From Roseovarius indicus (lineage in GTDB: Bacteria > Pseudomonadota > Alphaproteobacteria > Rhodobacterales > Rhodobacteraceae): a DNA stretch of 64,000 bases. A model generated the notes under the pieces. That model ran no database searches, had not been told where the DNA came from, and was given only the letters and a program-made list of their open reading frames with translations. This document shows positions 43,925-53,320 of this stretch, one piece after another; the stretch's first letter is position 1; every line of letters starts with the position of its first letter. The stretch is taken from the NCBI RefSeq assembly GCF_008728195.1, contig NZ_CP031598.1, positions 5,381,173 to 5,445,172 on the forward strand, read 5' to 3'. The position numbers and the translations under genes are program-made.

Positions 43925-45367
43925 TCAGTTCAATTCTTCGCTGAGTTGCTGGGCCGCCGCGACGGCCTCGAGCCGGCGGGTGGCCTGAGCGGCCCAGTCG
44001 GAAAGCTCGGCGCGGGCCACGTCAGGCAGCGCCTCGATCTCGGCCAGCGCATCGGTGAGGCGGCCCTGTTGGGTGGCGGCCTCGGCGCGGGAGAGGATGG
44101 CATCGGGGTCGTCGCCCTCGCGCGGCTCGAGCGAGCGGGCGCCGAGCTGGGTGCGGATGAAGGCGGAGAGGCCGCCGGTTTCGCCGGCTTCGGCGGCGGC
44201 GTCACGGGCGGCGGCCAGCGCCGCGCGGGCGGCTTCGGGGAAGCTCTCCTGAAGCTCTGCCAGGGTCGGGACACCGCTATCAGCGGTGCTGGAGAGCACT
44301 TCCGGCACCTCGATGCCGGTTTCCTGCAGGTCGGCCATCGCGTCGGCATAGCCGCCGCCGGCGTCGAGCGCGGTCTGGATGCGGGCGAGGGCGGCGCGCT
44401 GCATGGTGGCCTGGGCCGTGGTTTCGGCTTCGGTTTCCATTTGCTGGGCGCGGGTGACCATTTCCTCGATCTCGGCGCGCTGTTCGGCCATCGCATCCTG
44501 AAGTTTCTGCAGCTCCGCCTCGTAGGCGGCGGTTGCGGCCTCGGAGGCGCCTTCGGTGAGGGGGCGCGATTCGAGCTCGTCGACGCGGGAGGAGAGGGCG
44601 GCGAGGTCGTCCTGCGTTTGCGAAAGCTGGTCGGAGAGTGACGTCAGCGTTTCCTGCAGGTCGGTCTGGCCCTGTTCGAGGGTGGAGAGGTCGGGCGCCT
44701 CTGACCCGGCGCCGAGCTGTTCCGTCAGGGTGTCGAGACGGTCGGATTGCGATTGCAGCTTTTCGTCGGTCTCGGTGCGCAGGGCATCGAGGCCGGTGGT
44801 ATCGGCAGGCTGGGTGAAGAGGAAATAGGCCACGCCGAAACCGATGGCGCCGGCGGCGACGCCGCCAAGGAGCGTCGGGAAGAAGCCGCCCTTGTGGACG
44901 ACTGTCGGTTCGGTACGGGCGGGGGCCGGGGTTGGCTCCGGCCTGGGCTCGGGGTCGGGCTCCGGCTTGGTGTCTTCGCCGGTCGCGATGGTATCGGTGG
45001 AATCGGCGCTTTCCGGCGTGGTGTCGCCCCACGGGCGGGGCTGGTCGGAGGCGGTGTCGTCACCGGTGGCCGTGGGGTCGGCATCGTTGGAGGCGTCCGG
45101 TTCGGAGGTATCCGGTTCGGTGGCATCCGCCGTGGGCGTGTCTTCCGGTTTGTCAGACTCAGCCGTCTCGGCGCTTTCGGGCGTGTCGGAGCCGTCTACG
45201 GATGCAGACAGCGCCGCCGAGCCCTCGGCGGTTTCGGAAGGAGTTCCGGATGCATCCGCGCCGTCCTCCGCGGCCTTGGCCGCGTCGGTTTCGGTCTTGT
45301 CGGTTGCATCCTTGTCGGATGTCTTGCGTTTCGAAGTCGTGGTCTTGGACGTTGTCTTTCTCGCCAC
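43925..45367 (-). CDS. Bacterial Mic60/mitofilin-family inner-membrane protein (COG4223)
   Basis: 480 residues from GTG 45367, which has AGGGG at eight bases; GTG 45376 sits directly on that site. The first 155 residues are disordered, rich in Ser, Thr, Asp, Glu, Pro. One membrane helix at about 162-185 (FFPTLLGGVAAGAIGFGVAYFLF), then a coiled coil at about 190-320 and a C-terminal mitofilin-like domain ending EAVAAAQQLSEELN. Mic60 in alphaproteobacteria shapes intracytoplasmic membranes and, as here, sits between hemD and hemY. Confidence 0.86.
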   Translation of the reverse strand: MARKTTSKTTTSKRKTSDKDATDKTETDAAKAAEDGADASGTPSETAEGSAALSASVDGSDTPESAETAESDKPEDTPTADATEPDTSEPDASNDADPTATGDDTASDQPRPWGDTTPESADSTDTIATGEDTKPEPDPEPRPEPTPAPARTEPTVVHKGGFFPTLLGGVAAGAIGFGVAYFLFTQPADTTGLDALRTETDEKLQSQSDRLDTLTEQLGAGSEAPDLSTLEQGQTDLQETLTSLSDQLSQTQDDLAALSSRVDELESRPLTEGASEAATAAYEAELQKLQDAMAEQRAEIEEMVTRAQQMETEAETTAQATMQRAALARIQTALDAGGGYADAMADLQETGIEVPEVLSSTADSGVPTLAELQESFPEAARAALAAARDAAAEAGETGGLSAFIRTQLGARSLEPREGDDPDAILSRAEAATQQGRLTDALAEIEALPDVARAELSDWAAQATRRLEAVAAAQQLSEELN

Positions 45368-45415
45368 CTGTGTCACCCCTGTCGATTTCGCCGGCGCGCT
45401 CGTCTTTATCTGACC

Positions 45416-46144
45416 TTACTTGGCTGTATTTCCACTCTCAACCCGGTTGGGGCCTGACGCAAGGTCTTCGATGAGGTCGAGCATGGCCTCGGCGGTGGGG
45501 GTTTCGGCGATATGGATGGAAGCGGCACGGCCGGCGGGAACGGTTTCGGCGGTGTTGCGGCTGATGGCGGCGATGTGCAGGGGCGCGGGGCCCGGTGCGG
45601 CCTCGAGGAAAAGGCGGGCGCTGCGGGGCGAGAAGAGCGGGATCACAAGGGGGTTACGGCCTTCCAGAAGGGAGAGGGCCGTCGGGTCGAGAGCCTGGGG
45701 GAGCTGGCGATAGACGACCCTTTCTTCAGTCTCTATGCCGGCCTCAGAGAGGATTTTTGCCAGATCCGAGGCCACGTGTTCGCCGCGCAGATAGAGCAGG
45801 TTTCCGCTTGGCCGGTCGGCGAGGAGGCGCCGGGCGAGATGCTCGGCGGTGCCGCCGGTGTCGATGGCGGTGAGCCCGGCCCTTTTCGCGGCCTCCGTGG
45901 TGGCGGGGCCGACGCAGTAGCATGTCTGGCCACGGGCTCGGCCGGTGAGCGCCGGGAGGGCCTGGGCGGAAGTCAGAATGAGCGTGTCGCCTGCGGCGAT
46001 GTTATCCAGGCTGACGGGCAGATGTTCGATACGCAGGATGGGGGAAATGACGATGCGAGCGTCCCCGCCCAGCCGATTGCGCAGTTTCTCGGCGAATCCG
46101 CTGGCGGCCGGTTCGGGCCGGGTGATCAGAATCGTGGTGGCCAT
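45416..46144 (-). CDS. hemD: Uroporphyrinogen-III synthase
   Basis: 242 residues from ATG 46144. Closes hydroxymethylbilane with inversion of ring [20 protein letters not shown] at the start, [39 protein letters not shown] and [15 protein letters not shown] fit the loosely conserved two-domain family. First gene of hemD-mic60-hemY and divergent from tsaD. Confidence 0.9.
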   Translation of the reverse strand: MATTILITRPEPAASGFAEKLRNRLGGDARIVISPILRIEHLPVSLDNIAAGDTLILTSAQALPALTGRARGQTCYCVGPATTEAAKRAGLTAIDTGGTAEHLARRLLADRPSGNLLYLRGEHVASDLAKILSEAGIETEERVVYRQLPQALDPTALSLLEGRNPLVIPLFSPRSARLFLEAAPGPAPLHIAAISRNTAETVPAGRAASIHIAETPTAEAMLDLIEDLASGPNRVESGNTAK

Positions 46145-46216
46145 ACCTTGCCCGGAGTTGTTTGCGCCCCATACTGGTGTTACCTGCCGATGGATCAACG
46201 CGCAACGGGCGGGCCG

Positions 46217-47314
46217 ATGGGTGCACCTCTGACAGTATTGGGGCTGGAAAGCAGCTGTGACGATACGGCGGCCGCGGTTGTGCGCGTGGACGGGACCGGT
46301 GAGGCGGAGATTCTGTCATCGGTGGTGTTCGGACAGGCCGAGTTGCATTCGGCCTTTGGCGGGGTTGTGCCGGAGATTGCGGCACGGGCCCATGCGGAGA
46401 AGCTTGATATTTGCGTTGAAGAGGCTCTGAAACGGGCTGATTTGCGGCTTTCGGGCGTTGATGCCATTGCCGTGACCGCCGGGCCGGGGCTGATTGGCGG
46501 TGTGTTGTCTGGCGTGATGTGCGCCAAGGGGCTGGCCGCGGGGGCCGGGCTTCCGCTGGTGGGAGTGAACCACCTGGCGGGGCACGCGCTGACGCCGCGG
46601 CTGACGGACCGGGTGGAGTATCCGTACCTGATGCTGCTGGTGTCGGGCGGGCATTGCCAATTGCTGATCGTGCGGGGCGCGCAGGATTTCTCGCGGCTGG
46701 GCGGGACGATCGACGATGCGCCGGGGGAGGCGTTCGACAAGGTGGCAAGGCTGTTGGGATTGCCGCAGCCGGGCGGGCCTTCGGTGGAGCGGGAAGCGGC
46801 CAAGGGCGATGTCGGGCGGTTCCGGTTTCCTCGGCCGCTGCTGGATCGGCCGGGGTGTGACATGTCGTTCTCGGGGCTGAAAACCGCTGTGCTTCGGGCG
46901 CGGGACCAGATCGTGGCTGACAAAGGCGGGCTGACGCGGGCCGACCGGGCGGATCTGTGCGCCGGTTTCCAGGCAGCCGTGGCGGATGTTCTGGCCGAGA
47001 AGACCCGGCGTGCACTGGCGGTTTATGCGGAAGAGGCCGGGGCGGTTCCGGTGCTGGCCGTGGCGGGTGGCGTTGCGGCGAACGCCGCCATTCGGGGCAA
47101 GTTAGAGACTGTTTCCGCCGAGTTCGAAACAAAATTCGTCGCTCCGCCGTTGAGATTGTGCACGGATAACGCGGCTATGATTGCCTATGCGGGCGCAGAA
47201 CTGTTTGCCGCCGGTATCCGGGATGACATGACGTTGGCCGCGCGGCCGCGCTGGCCGCTGGATGGCGCGAGCCCGGCGATGCTGGGGAGCGGCAAGAAGG
47301 GAGCGAAGGCATGA
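46217..47314 (+). CDS. tsaD: TsaD (Gcp), catalytic subunit for t6A37 tRNA modification
   Basis: 365 residues from ATG 46217; ATG 46190 (nine codons longer) is possible and neither has a strong ribosome site. [21 protein letters not shown] and [13 protein letters not shown] (iron/zinc His), [30 protein letters not shown], and the [12 protein letters not shown] motif are all present. Transfers threonylcarbamoyl to A37. Overlaps gpsA by four bases; tsaE is at 29.2 kb. Confidence 0.96.
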   Translation: MGAPLTVLGLESSCDDTAAAVVRVDGTGEAEILSSVVFGQAELHSAFGGVVPEIAARAHAEKLDICVEEALKRADLRLSGVDAIAVTAGPGLIGGVLSGVMCAKGLAAGAGLPLVGVNHLAGHALTPRLTDRVEYPYLMLLVSGGHCQLLIVRGAQDFSRLGGTIDDAPGEAFDKVARLLGLPQPGGPSVEREAAKGDVGRFRFPRPLLDRPGCDMSFSGLKTAVLRARDQIVADKGGLTRADRADLCAGFQAAVADVLAEKTRRALAVYAEEAGAVPVLAVAGGVAANAAIRGKLETVSAEFETKFVAPPLRLCTDNAAMIAYAGAELFAAGIRDDMTLAARPRWPLDGASPAMLGSGKKGAKA

Positions 47315-48273
47315 TCCGGGTGATGGGAGCCGGCGCATTCGGCACGGCGCTGGCGGTGTCGCTGGCGAAGACCGGGCCGGTGACGCTTTGGTGCCGGGAT
47401 GCCGAGCATGCGCGGGAGATGCGCAAGACGCGGGAGAATGCGCGCCGTTTGCCGGGTGTGACCTTGCCCGAGGCGATTTCGATTGCGACGGGGGATCTGC
47501 CGCCGACGGATGTGGATGCGACGCTGTTGTCGGTGCCGACGCAGAAGCTCAGGGCGTTTTGCGAGGAGAACCAGCGGCTGCTGGGCTCGGGTGGGCCACT
47601 GGTGGCGTGTTGCAAGGGGATCGAGCTTTCGACCGGCAGGCGGCCGACGCAGGTGATCGAGGATGTGCTGCCGGGGGCGATTTGCGCGATTCTGACCGGG
47701 CCGTCATTTGCCGACGACATTGCGAAGGGTCTGCCGACCGCGCTGACGCTGGCCTGCGAGGGCGAGGCGACGGGCGCGGCGCTTCAGGAAAGGCTGACGA
47801 CGCCGAATTTGCGGCTTTACCGGAGTACGGACGTGATCGGGGCCGAGCTGGGCGGGGCGTTGAAGAACGTGATCGCCATCGGGTGCGGGGCCGCCATGGG
47901 CGCCGGGCTGGGCGAGAGTGCCAGGGCCGCGTTGCTGACACGGGCGTTTGCCGAGATGAAACGAGCCGCCGTGGAGATGGGGGCGGAAAGAGAGACGCTT
48001 TCCGGACTGTCGGGGTTTGGTGACCTGGTGCTCACCTGTACGTCGGGCCAATCGCGGAATTACCGGTTCGGCGTGAGCCTTGGGCAGGGCAAGGAATTCG
48101 AGCCCGGGGTGACTGTCGAAGGGGCCGCGACGGCGGAAGCGGTGTGCAACCACGCCGAGAAGGCCGGGCTGGACCTGCCGGTGATACGGGCGATCACGAT
48201 GCTGGTCACCGGGCAATTGCGGGTGGATCAGGCTATGGATATGCTGTTGTCGAGACCTTTGAAGGAAGAATGA
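47311..48273 (+). CDS. gpsA: Glycerol-3-phosphate dehydrogenase (NAD(P)+)
   Basis: Makes sn-glycerol-3-phosphate for phospholipid synthesis. 320 residues. NAD-binding [48 protein letters not shown] (catalytic Lys region), [33 protein letters not shown]. Four-base overlap with tsaD; YciI gene follows directly. Confidence 0.96.
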   Translation: MIRVMGAGAFGTALAVSLAKTGPVTLWCRDAEHAREMRKTRENARRLPGVTLPEAISIATGDLPPTDVDATLLSVPTQKLRAFCEENQRLLGSGGPLVACCKGIELSTGRRPTQVIEDVLPGAICAILTGPSFADDIAKGLPTALTLACEGEATGAALQERLTTPNLRLYRSTDVIGAELGGALKNVIAIGCGAAMGAGLGESARAALLTRAFAEMKRAAVEMGAERETLSGLSGFGDLVLTCTSGQSRNYRFGVSLGQGKEFEPGVTVEGAATAEAVCNHAEKAGLDLPVIRAITMLVTGQLRVDQAMDMLLSRPLKEE

Positions 48274-48543
48274 ATGCTGATTGCCCTGATTGCCCGCGAC
48301 AAGCCCGGTGCGCTCGAAATACGGACCGAGAACCGCGAGAAACACCTCGCCTATCTGAAAGAGACCGGCGTGGTGAGCCAGGCCGGGCCGCTGCTGGGGG
48401 ATGACGGGAACATGTGCGGTTCGCTGGTGATTCTCGATGTCGAGGACATGGCGGCGGCAGAGGCGTGGGCCGAGAACGACCCCTATGCCAAGGCCGGGCT
48501 GTTCGAGACGGTCGAGCTGATCCCGTGGAAGAAGGTGATCTGA
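48274..48543 (+). CDS. YciI-family small protein
   Basis: 89 residues. MLIALIARDKPGALEIR, HLAYLKETG (conserved His of the dimeric ferredoxin-like fold), ILDVEDMAAAEAWAENDPYAKAGLFE. Belongs to the YciI/YCII family; possible dehalogenase-like fold but function unknown. Follows gpsA with no gap and precedes the EVE gene by three bases. Confidence 0.9.
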   Translation: MLIALIARDKPGALEIRTENREKHLAYLKETGVVSQAGPLLGDDGNMCGSLVILDVEDMAAAEAWAENDPYAKAGLFETVELIPWKKVI

Positions 48544-48546
48544 GCG

Positions 48547-48966
48547 ATGCGCTATTGGCTGTTCAAGTCCGAACCCTCGACCTGGAGCTGGGATGACCAG
48601 GTGGCCAAGGGGGAGACGGGCGAGGAATGGGATGGCGTGCGCAACTACCAGGCGCGGAACTTCATGCGCGAGATGGCGGTGGGCGACCGGGGGTTCTTTT
48701 ACCATAGCCAGACGGAAAAGGCGGTGGTGGGGATCGTCGAGGTGATGGCCGAGGCGCACCCGGACAGCACGACCGATGACGAGCGCTGGGAGTGCGTGGA
48801 TATCAAGGCAGTCAAACCGGTGGAGCGGCCGGTCACGCTGGACATGATCAAGGAGGATCCGCGGCTGGCGGAGATGGTGCTGGTGAAGAACTCGCGCCTG
48901 TCGGTGCAGCCGGTGACGGCGGAGGAGTGGAAGATCGTGTGTGACCTGGCTGGGGTTTCGGCCTGA
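48547..48966 (+). CDS. EVE-domain protein (thymocyte nuclear protein 1-like)
   Basis: 139 residues. MRYWLFKSEPSTWSWDD, GVRNYQARNFMREMAVGDRGFFYHS and VGIVEV define the EVE fold, related to PUA/YTH domains, which bind modified bases in DNA or RNA. The aromatic cage residues (Trp, Tyr, Phe) are present. The exact ligand is unknown. Third gene after gpsA in the operon. Confidence 0.92.
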   Translation: MRYWLFKSEPSTWSWDDQVAKGETGEEWDGVRNYQARNFMREMAVGDRGFFYHSQTEKAVVGIVEVMAEAHPDSTTDDERWECVDIKAVKPVERPVTLDMIKEDPRLAEMVLVKNSRLSVQPVTAEEWKIVCDLAGVSA

Positions 48967-48993
48967 CGTGATGCCATTTCCGGGGAGGATCGG

Positions 48994-49389
48994 ATGGGAT
49001 ATCTTGGCGTGCTCGTGGCGGCGGTGGCCGCCTATGCCTTTGGGGCGGTGTGGTACATGATCCTGGCCAAGCCGTGGATCAGGGCAGCGGGGATCGAGAC
49101 GGATAGCAGCGGCAAGCCGCTGAATGCGTCGAACCCGGTGCCGTATATCGTGGCCTTCGGGTCGGCGGTTCTGGTCGCAGGAATGATGCGGCACATCTTC
49201 GCGTTGAGCGGCATCGACACGGTGGACAAGGGTTTGGTTTCCGGGCTGGGGATCGGGCTTTTCCTGGCCAGCCCTTGGCTTTTGACCTGCTACAGTTTCG
49301 GCGGCCGCCCGTTCCGCCTGACGCTGATCGATGGCGGATATGCGACGATCGGCAGTGCGATCATCGGCGTGGTTCTGACGCTGTTCTGA
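48994..49389 (+). CDS. DUF1761 membrane protein
   Basis: 131 residues, four predicted helices. GYLGVLVAAVAAYAFGAVWY and a later FLASPWLLTCYSFGGRPFRLTLIDGGY (in part) fit DUF1761. GGGGAGG ribosome site. Function unknown. A large hairpin follows but without a T-tract. Confidence 0.85.
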   Translation: MGYLGVLVAAVAAYAFGAVWYMILAKPWIRAAGIETDSSGKPLNASNPVPYIVAFGSAVLVAGMMRHIFALSGIDTVDKGLVSGLGIGLFLASPWLLTCYSFGGRPFRLTLIDGGYATIGSAIIGVVLTLF

Positions 49390-49406
49390 AAGGTCTCGGA
49401 GACTTT

Positions 49407-49443
49407 ACGGAGGGTACCGGCCGGATTGCGCAGTACCCTCCGT
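49407..49443. repeat. Perfect 11-base inverted repeat, large hairpin
   Basis: ACGGAGGGTAC (49407-49417) and GTACCCTCCGT (49433-49443) pair exactly around a 15-base loop. No run of T follows on either side, so it is not a classical intrinsic terminator; it may still protect the 3' end of the upstream mRNA. Confidence 0.75.
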
Positions 49444-49624
49444 CACCCCAGTGCTCCCACTGCACCAAACGTGTCTCTGGAAAGGTTGCGGCCATCCTGG
49501 CCTGTGTCGTGACCATAGGGTATTCCGCCCCGCCCGGCAAATGGCAAGTACCTAGAATCCGTCTCAAATCGGCGGGTGTTCCGGGGAGCGCCGGGCCAAA
49601 GGTTAATGGCCAAAACTTTATCCG

Positions 49625-49639
49625 TTAAGCCGCCGGTAA
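49625..49639. promoter_or_regulatory. Degenerate CtrA-like site
   Basis: TTAA-GCCGCCG-GTAA: one mismatch to TTAA-N7-TTAA, 48 bases before the motB fragment start. Confidence 0.35.
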
Positions 49640-49687
49640 GGTGCGGTCGGCTATGCCTGTCCTCGGGTGAGAAAAAAGGTGGTGGAG

Positions 49688-49954
49688 ATGAGTGCGTCGG
49701 GTGACAACGCCGCGCCAGTCATCATCAAACGGAAAAAGATCGTCAAGGGCGACGGGCACCATGGTGGGGCCTGGAAGGTGGCGATAGCATTTTCCTTTAG
49801 CCTTTGGCGCTTTGCGCCAGTGAAACGTCCCGCCCCCGTCGGGAGACGGCCTCAAGCTGTCGTTCTGACATGTGCGACAGGATTGTCGGCCCGTCGCGCC
49901 ACCCTCACTGGAATGCACGGCAAGCATGGCGCCGAGGTGCTAATGGAGTGCTAA
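49688..49954 (+). pseudogene. motB: 5' fragment of motB (flagellar stator), truncated
   Basis: A good ribosome site (GGTGGTGGAG) and ATG 49688 start 32 residues, MSASGDNAAPVIIKRKKIVK followed by GDGHHGGAWKVA, that match the cytoplasmic N-terminus of MotB. Normal MotB then continues YADFVTAMMAFF into its membrane helix, but here after 49783 the frame reads IAFSFSLWRF and unrelated sequence to a stop at 49954. The plug, peptidoglycan-binding OmpA-like domain and the rest (about 250 residues) are missing. Likely a deletion scar of the flagellar cluster: flgN, flgJ, fliK and flgD follow at once. Confidence 0.75.
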
Positions 49955-49994
49955 GTGTCCAACGGCATGTTCTGCGGATTTGACACAAATCCCC

Positions 49995-50354
49995 TCAGGC
50001 CCGTTTCTCGACCTGTCGAGTCACCGCCCCCTCGATCGTGTGGCGCCGCCCGCTTTCGTCATAGGTGTCGAAGGAATGACGCAGTTGCCGGAGCGCGGCC
50101 ATGCGACCCGCCACCTGCCGAATACCCTGAAGCGCACCGTCCAGCAGCGTCTGATTTCGCCTGACCTTGCCGCGAATCTCGTCGAGATCGGGTTGATGTT
50201 CCGGCTCGACCGTGTTGAGCGCATCAATCAGGACGGTCTTGCGGTCAAGCAACACCGCCATCTGGTCGAGGTCGCCCGTCAGCAGGGCGCTGCGCTCCTG
50301 TTCGAGCAGGTCGTCGAGCGCCTGAAGTATCTCTTTTGCCGTTTCAGGTTCCAT
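49995..50354 (-). CDS. FlgN-like flagellar chaperone
   Basis: 119 residues, helical: EPETAKEILQALDDLLEQERSALLTGDLDQM and LLDRKTVLIDALNTV (in part) resemble FlgN, the export chaperone of hook-junction proteins FlgK/FlgL. Similarity is of pattern more than of strict motif. Overlaps flgJ by 11 bases. It has no visible substrates left in the window. Confidence 0.7.
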   Translation of the reverse strand: MEPETAKEILQALDDLLEQERSALLTGDLDQMAVLLDRKTVLIDALNTVEPEHQPDLDEIRGKVRRNQTLLDGALQGIRQVAGRMAALRQLRHSFDTYDESGRRHTIEGAVTRQVEKRA

Positions 50355-50637
50355 CCTTTGCCTCCATCATCGATTTGAAGAACTGTTCAGCCATCCCGAG
50401 CCCTCCTGCCGCGACCATGCGCCGGGCGATGGCATCGCGGTGGAAAGATGCGAAGTGATCTTCGCCTGCCCCCCCCGAGAACGAATTGACCTGCGATCCG
50501 AATCCGGCGGATTTGAGCATTTCCGAAAGGAAGCTGGCCTCGAGCGCCACCGCCGCGGCGCGCGCTCGAGCCTCTTGCAGGGGCAGATCGCTTTTGACCC
50601 AGGGCTGTGCCGGGGAAAGTGGTGAAATTTCCGTCAC
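50344..50637 (-). CDS. flgJ: Rod-binding (FlgJ N-terminal) flagellar protein
   Basis: 97 residues from GTG 50637 with GGAG upstream. ALEASFLSEMLKSAGFG, HFASFHRDAIARRMVAAGGLGMAEQF match the rod-binding domain of FlgJ; the muramidase domain is absent, as usual in alphaproteobacteria. Caps the growing flagellar rod. Divergent from fliK. Confidence 0.88.
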   Translation of the reverse strand: MTEISPLSPAQPWVKSDLPLQEARARAAAVALEASFLSEMLKSAGFGSQVNSFSGGAGEDHFASFHRDAIARRMVAAGGLGMAEQFFKSMMEAKDGT

Positions 50638-50686
50638 TCGATCGACTCCAATTCAATGCAACTCGGAGCATGTTTGCGGATAAGCG

Positions 50687-50701
50687 GTAAACATTCGGTA
50701 A
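50687..50701. promoter_or_regulatory. Degenerate CtrA-like site between flgJ and fliK
   Basis: GTAA-ACATTCG-GTAA: the TTAA-N7-TTAA spacing with T to G at the first base of each half. Between divergent flagellar genes, where CtrA control is common in this group. Confidence 0.35.
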
Positions 50702-50752
50702 CCGGCTCCTGCCATGATCCCCGGATCGCGGAAGAAATCCCGGAGCAAGCGA

Positions 50753-53308
50753 ATGTTGTCCTTTCTCTCTGGTTCAAGTCCCACCACCCCCCGTCCGGAG
50801 GGCGCCGGGGCCGTGGTTCAGGATAATGGCGGCATGGTCACGGGCCAGGCGACAAAGGACTTTCGCGACGTTCTTGCCGATCTGCCGCCCCATCGAGATT
50901 TGGGTCGCGTCCTGTCGAAAGCGACCCCGGATCAGGAGGTGATGCCCGAACCCGAATCGGAGGTGACCGCGGACGAACTGGAGGCGTTTGAAGGCCAGGG
51001 ATCCGACGAATTGGTCGATGCTACCGCTATGCAGGGCGGACTTCTTGATCTGGAGGAAGAAGCAGCCGTCGAAGAACGTGGGGCCGGAGCCTGGGCGTTT
51101 TCGCAGGGTCGCCCCGATCGCCTGCCGGCCGGATTCGCCGGCTGGGTGCCGTCTGTTCCAACGGATATCGAAAACGCGCCGCGTGATGTGGCGCTTCCCG
51201 AAAGGCCCGTACCTGCGGCAGATGCCGATACGCCATGGAACATGAACCCGGAAGACCGTTTGCCTGACCCGATGACGACCGCGCAGCCGGACGAAATGAA
51301 CGCGCCGGTAGGGGTTGTTCTGGATGACCTTGTCCGAGCCAAACTTTCGGCTGAGGCGGCTGAGGGAGATAGCGACCAGAGGACCCGAGACGCTGAAAAG
51401 CTGACGGCTGACGATGTCTTCCCCCATCAAGGCATTTCGATTCCTCCTTCAATGGCGCTGCGTCAGGACGGTGGCGCCGTGACGACAAGGGTACATTCGG
51501 GACTCTTGGCTCCCAAGCCCGAAAGGGCGCTTGCCGCATCCTATCGATCCGATGCATCACCGTTCCCGGGTATGATCGAAGGCGAACCAGCTGAGATACT
51601 CCGGACTGACAGAGCATTAGGCTCTATTCCGGCCAGGTCGCGAGAAATCGGGCTGGAGCATCGCTTTGAGGGGTCACCCCGCCTGTCGGTCAGGGAATCG
51701 CCCGCCGCCGGGCCGCCGCCGGACGCAGGGCCAGGGTTGGCCAGAACGTCGATGGCCGTCTCTGACGTGACCGCCATGACCGCGGCCTCGAAACAGCCTG
51801 GCATGCCAGCGCTCGTGGCCGCGCAGACCGATCCGGGCGTGGGTCGCTCTGCAACGCCCAAGGGTACTGACGGCTTGAGGCAGGCGATCAAGGCGGGCGA
51901 CCTGGACGGACAAGGCGCTCGCCAGACGGCGGTGCTTTATACCGATGCCGAACCTTCCGCTCCAAGGGATTCCGAACGCGCGATCCGCACCTCTGTTCCG
52001 ACAGCGGGCTCGGCCCATGGCGTTGGCAAGGAACTGGCCTCCTTCGGCACGGCCGCTGCATTCCCGGTTTGCGAGGCAGTGGCCAGCCCGGGGACAGGTC
52101 AGATTAACTCCGACAGGGAGATAACAGAGGCCCGCCCGCGCCCTGATCAACCTGCGTCCAGATTGGCACCAGCCCCTGACCAGCTTGCCAGGATTCCGGT
52201 CACGCGCCAACAATCCTCGGCACGGACAACGGTTCCGGGTGTTCTGCAGACGGAATGGTCGGATGGGCTCACGCGCACTAGTAGAGAGTCTGTTGCAGCC
52301 GGATCGGCAGAAAAAAACTGGTTTGCCGCACCGAAATCGGATGTCACGGCGGCCTCCATTTCGGTGCCGCAAACAGCGCGGTCAGAGAGTTCTGCCAGCT
52401 CTTCCCTCATACCAGCTGTTGCGCCAGGCCACGACGGTCCGATGACACGTGAGGCCCAGGGGACTGTGACGCCAACGCCTTTGGGAAAAATCGAGCCAGG
52501 GTTGCCCTCCCAAGCCCGCAAGGCGCGAGAGGTTGCGGCGCTGGTTGGTACGGCCGAACGGCTGGTGTTCGCGAAGCCCTCTGCCGACGTTCCAATTGGG
52601 CCAGGCGATGCGATGCCTTCGCCGGATGAAAGGCGGCAACCGATGCGTCCTGACGCGGAGGTGCGGCGTCGACTACCGGATCGGGTGGAAGCGCAGACAT
52701 CCCTTCCCGGCCGCGTCGGTCCTGCCTTGCAGGCGAGTGTGCCGATGCCCGCCGGTGGCGGTATGGTTGTAACGCCGGCCGCGGCCGACAGCAGAATCGC
52801 CGAATTGACGGCCGACAGCGTTCCCCCAGCTCACGTCGAGGCGGCGGCGCAGGTGCGATCCGGCCCGGTGACCCCGATGCAAGCGGCTACCCCTCTTGGT
52901 CAATCCACGCCTCCGCAGGTGCTTCAGGTGTCGGCGGCAATACAGGCCAGCACCGAGCGAAGCTTCGACATTCATCTCAGTCCCGTCGAGCTTGGGAAGG
53001 TTCGGATCACGCTGAGCCCTTCGGACAGCGGGATTACGGTCAGTATTCTGGCGGACAGACCGGAGACGCTCGACCTTTTGCGCCGGCACTCCGATCTCTT
53101 GGCGCAGGACTTTCGGGACCTGGGTTACGACAGCGCCGCGTTTTCCTTTGGCGGTGACCCCGAAGGTGAACGCGGCGGAGACCGTGACCGGATGACACCC
53201 GATCGGTCCGCCCATGCGGATGAGATCGATCTGGTCCAGGAACAGGAACAATCACCCGGCCCCACCAAACCGATGATCGGTGCAGGCCGGATGGACCTCC
53301 GGATATAG
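50753..53308 (+). CDS. fliK: FliK, flagellar hook-length control protein
   Basis: 851 residues from ATG 50753 (GGAG at eight bases; 50714 has no site). Long, poorly conserved, Pro/Ala/Ser-rich molecular ruler up to residue 720. The C-terminal domain is diagnostic: IHLSPVELGKVRITLSPSDS, then ILADRPETLDLLRRHSDLLAQDFRDLGYDSAAFSFG (in part), ending with an acidic tail. Measures hook length and switches the export apparatus. Precedes flgD by 12 bases. The frame is intact although motB nearby is broken. Confidence 0.9.
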   Translation: MLSFLSGSSPTTPRPEGAGAVVQDNGGMVTGQATKDFRDVLADLPPHRDLGRVLSKATPDQEVMPEPESEVTADELEAFEGQGSDELVDATAMQGGLLDLEEEAAVEERGAGAWAFSQGRPDRLPAGFAGWVPSVPTDIENAPRDVALPERPVPAADADTPWNMNPEDRLPDPMTTAQPDEMNAPVGVVLDDLVRAKLSAEAAEGDSDQRTRDAEKLTADDVFPHQGISIPPSMALRQDGGAVTTRVHSGLLAPKPERALAASYRSDASPFPGMIEGEPAEILRTDRALGSIPARSREIGLEHRFEGSPRLSVRESPAAGPPPDAGPGLARTSMAVSDVTAMTAASKQPGMPALVAAQTDPGVGRSATPKGTDGLRQAIKAGDLDGQGARQTAVLYTDAEPSAPRDSERAIRTSVPTAGSAHGVGKELASFGTAAAFPVCEAVASPGTGQINSDREITEARPRPDQPASRLAPAPDQLARIPVTRQQSSARTTVPGVLQTEWSDGLTRTSRESVAAGSAEKNWFAAPKSDVTAASISVPQTARSESSASSSLIPAVAPGHDGPMTREAQGTVTPTPLGKIEPGLPSQARKAREVAALVGTAERLVFAKPSADVPIGPGDAMPSPDERRQPMRPDAEVRRRLPDRVEAQTSLPGRVGPALQASVPMPAGGGMVVTPAAADSRIAELTADSVPPAHVEAAAQVRSGPVTPMQAATPLGQSTPPQVLQVSAAIQASTERSFDIHLSPVELGKVRITLSPSDSGITVSILADRPETLDLLRRHSDLLAQDFRDLGYDSAAFSFGGDPEGERGGDRDRMTPDRSAHADEIDLVQEQEQSPGPTKPMIGAGRMDLRI

Positions 53309-53320
53309 AAAGGACATATC

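Larger units (their letters stand above)
49390..49687. other. Non-coding region before the motB fragment
   Basis: Contains the 11-base inverted repeat at 49407-49443 and a degenerate CtrA-like box at 49625-49639. I see no gene in it. It separates the gpsA-DUF1761 operon from flagellar remnants. Confidence 0.5.

Noticed and set aside
45512..46216. N-terminal extension of tsaD of over 230 codons
   Set aside because: Runs antisense through hemD; TsaD family proteins begin just before LGLESSCDD.
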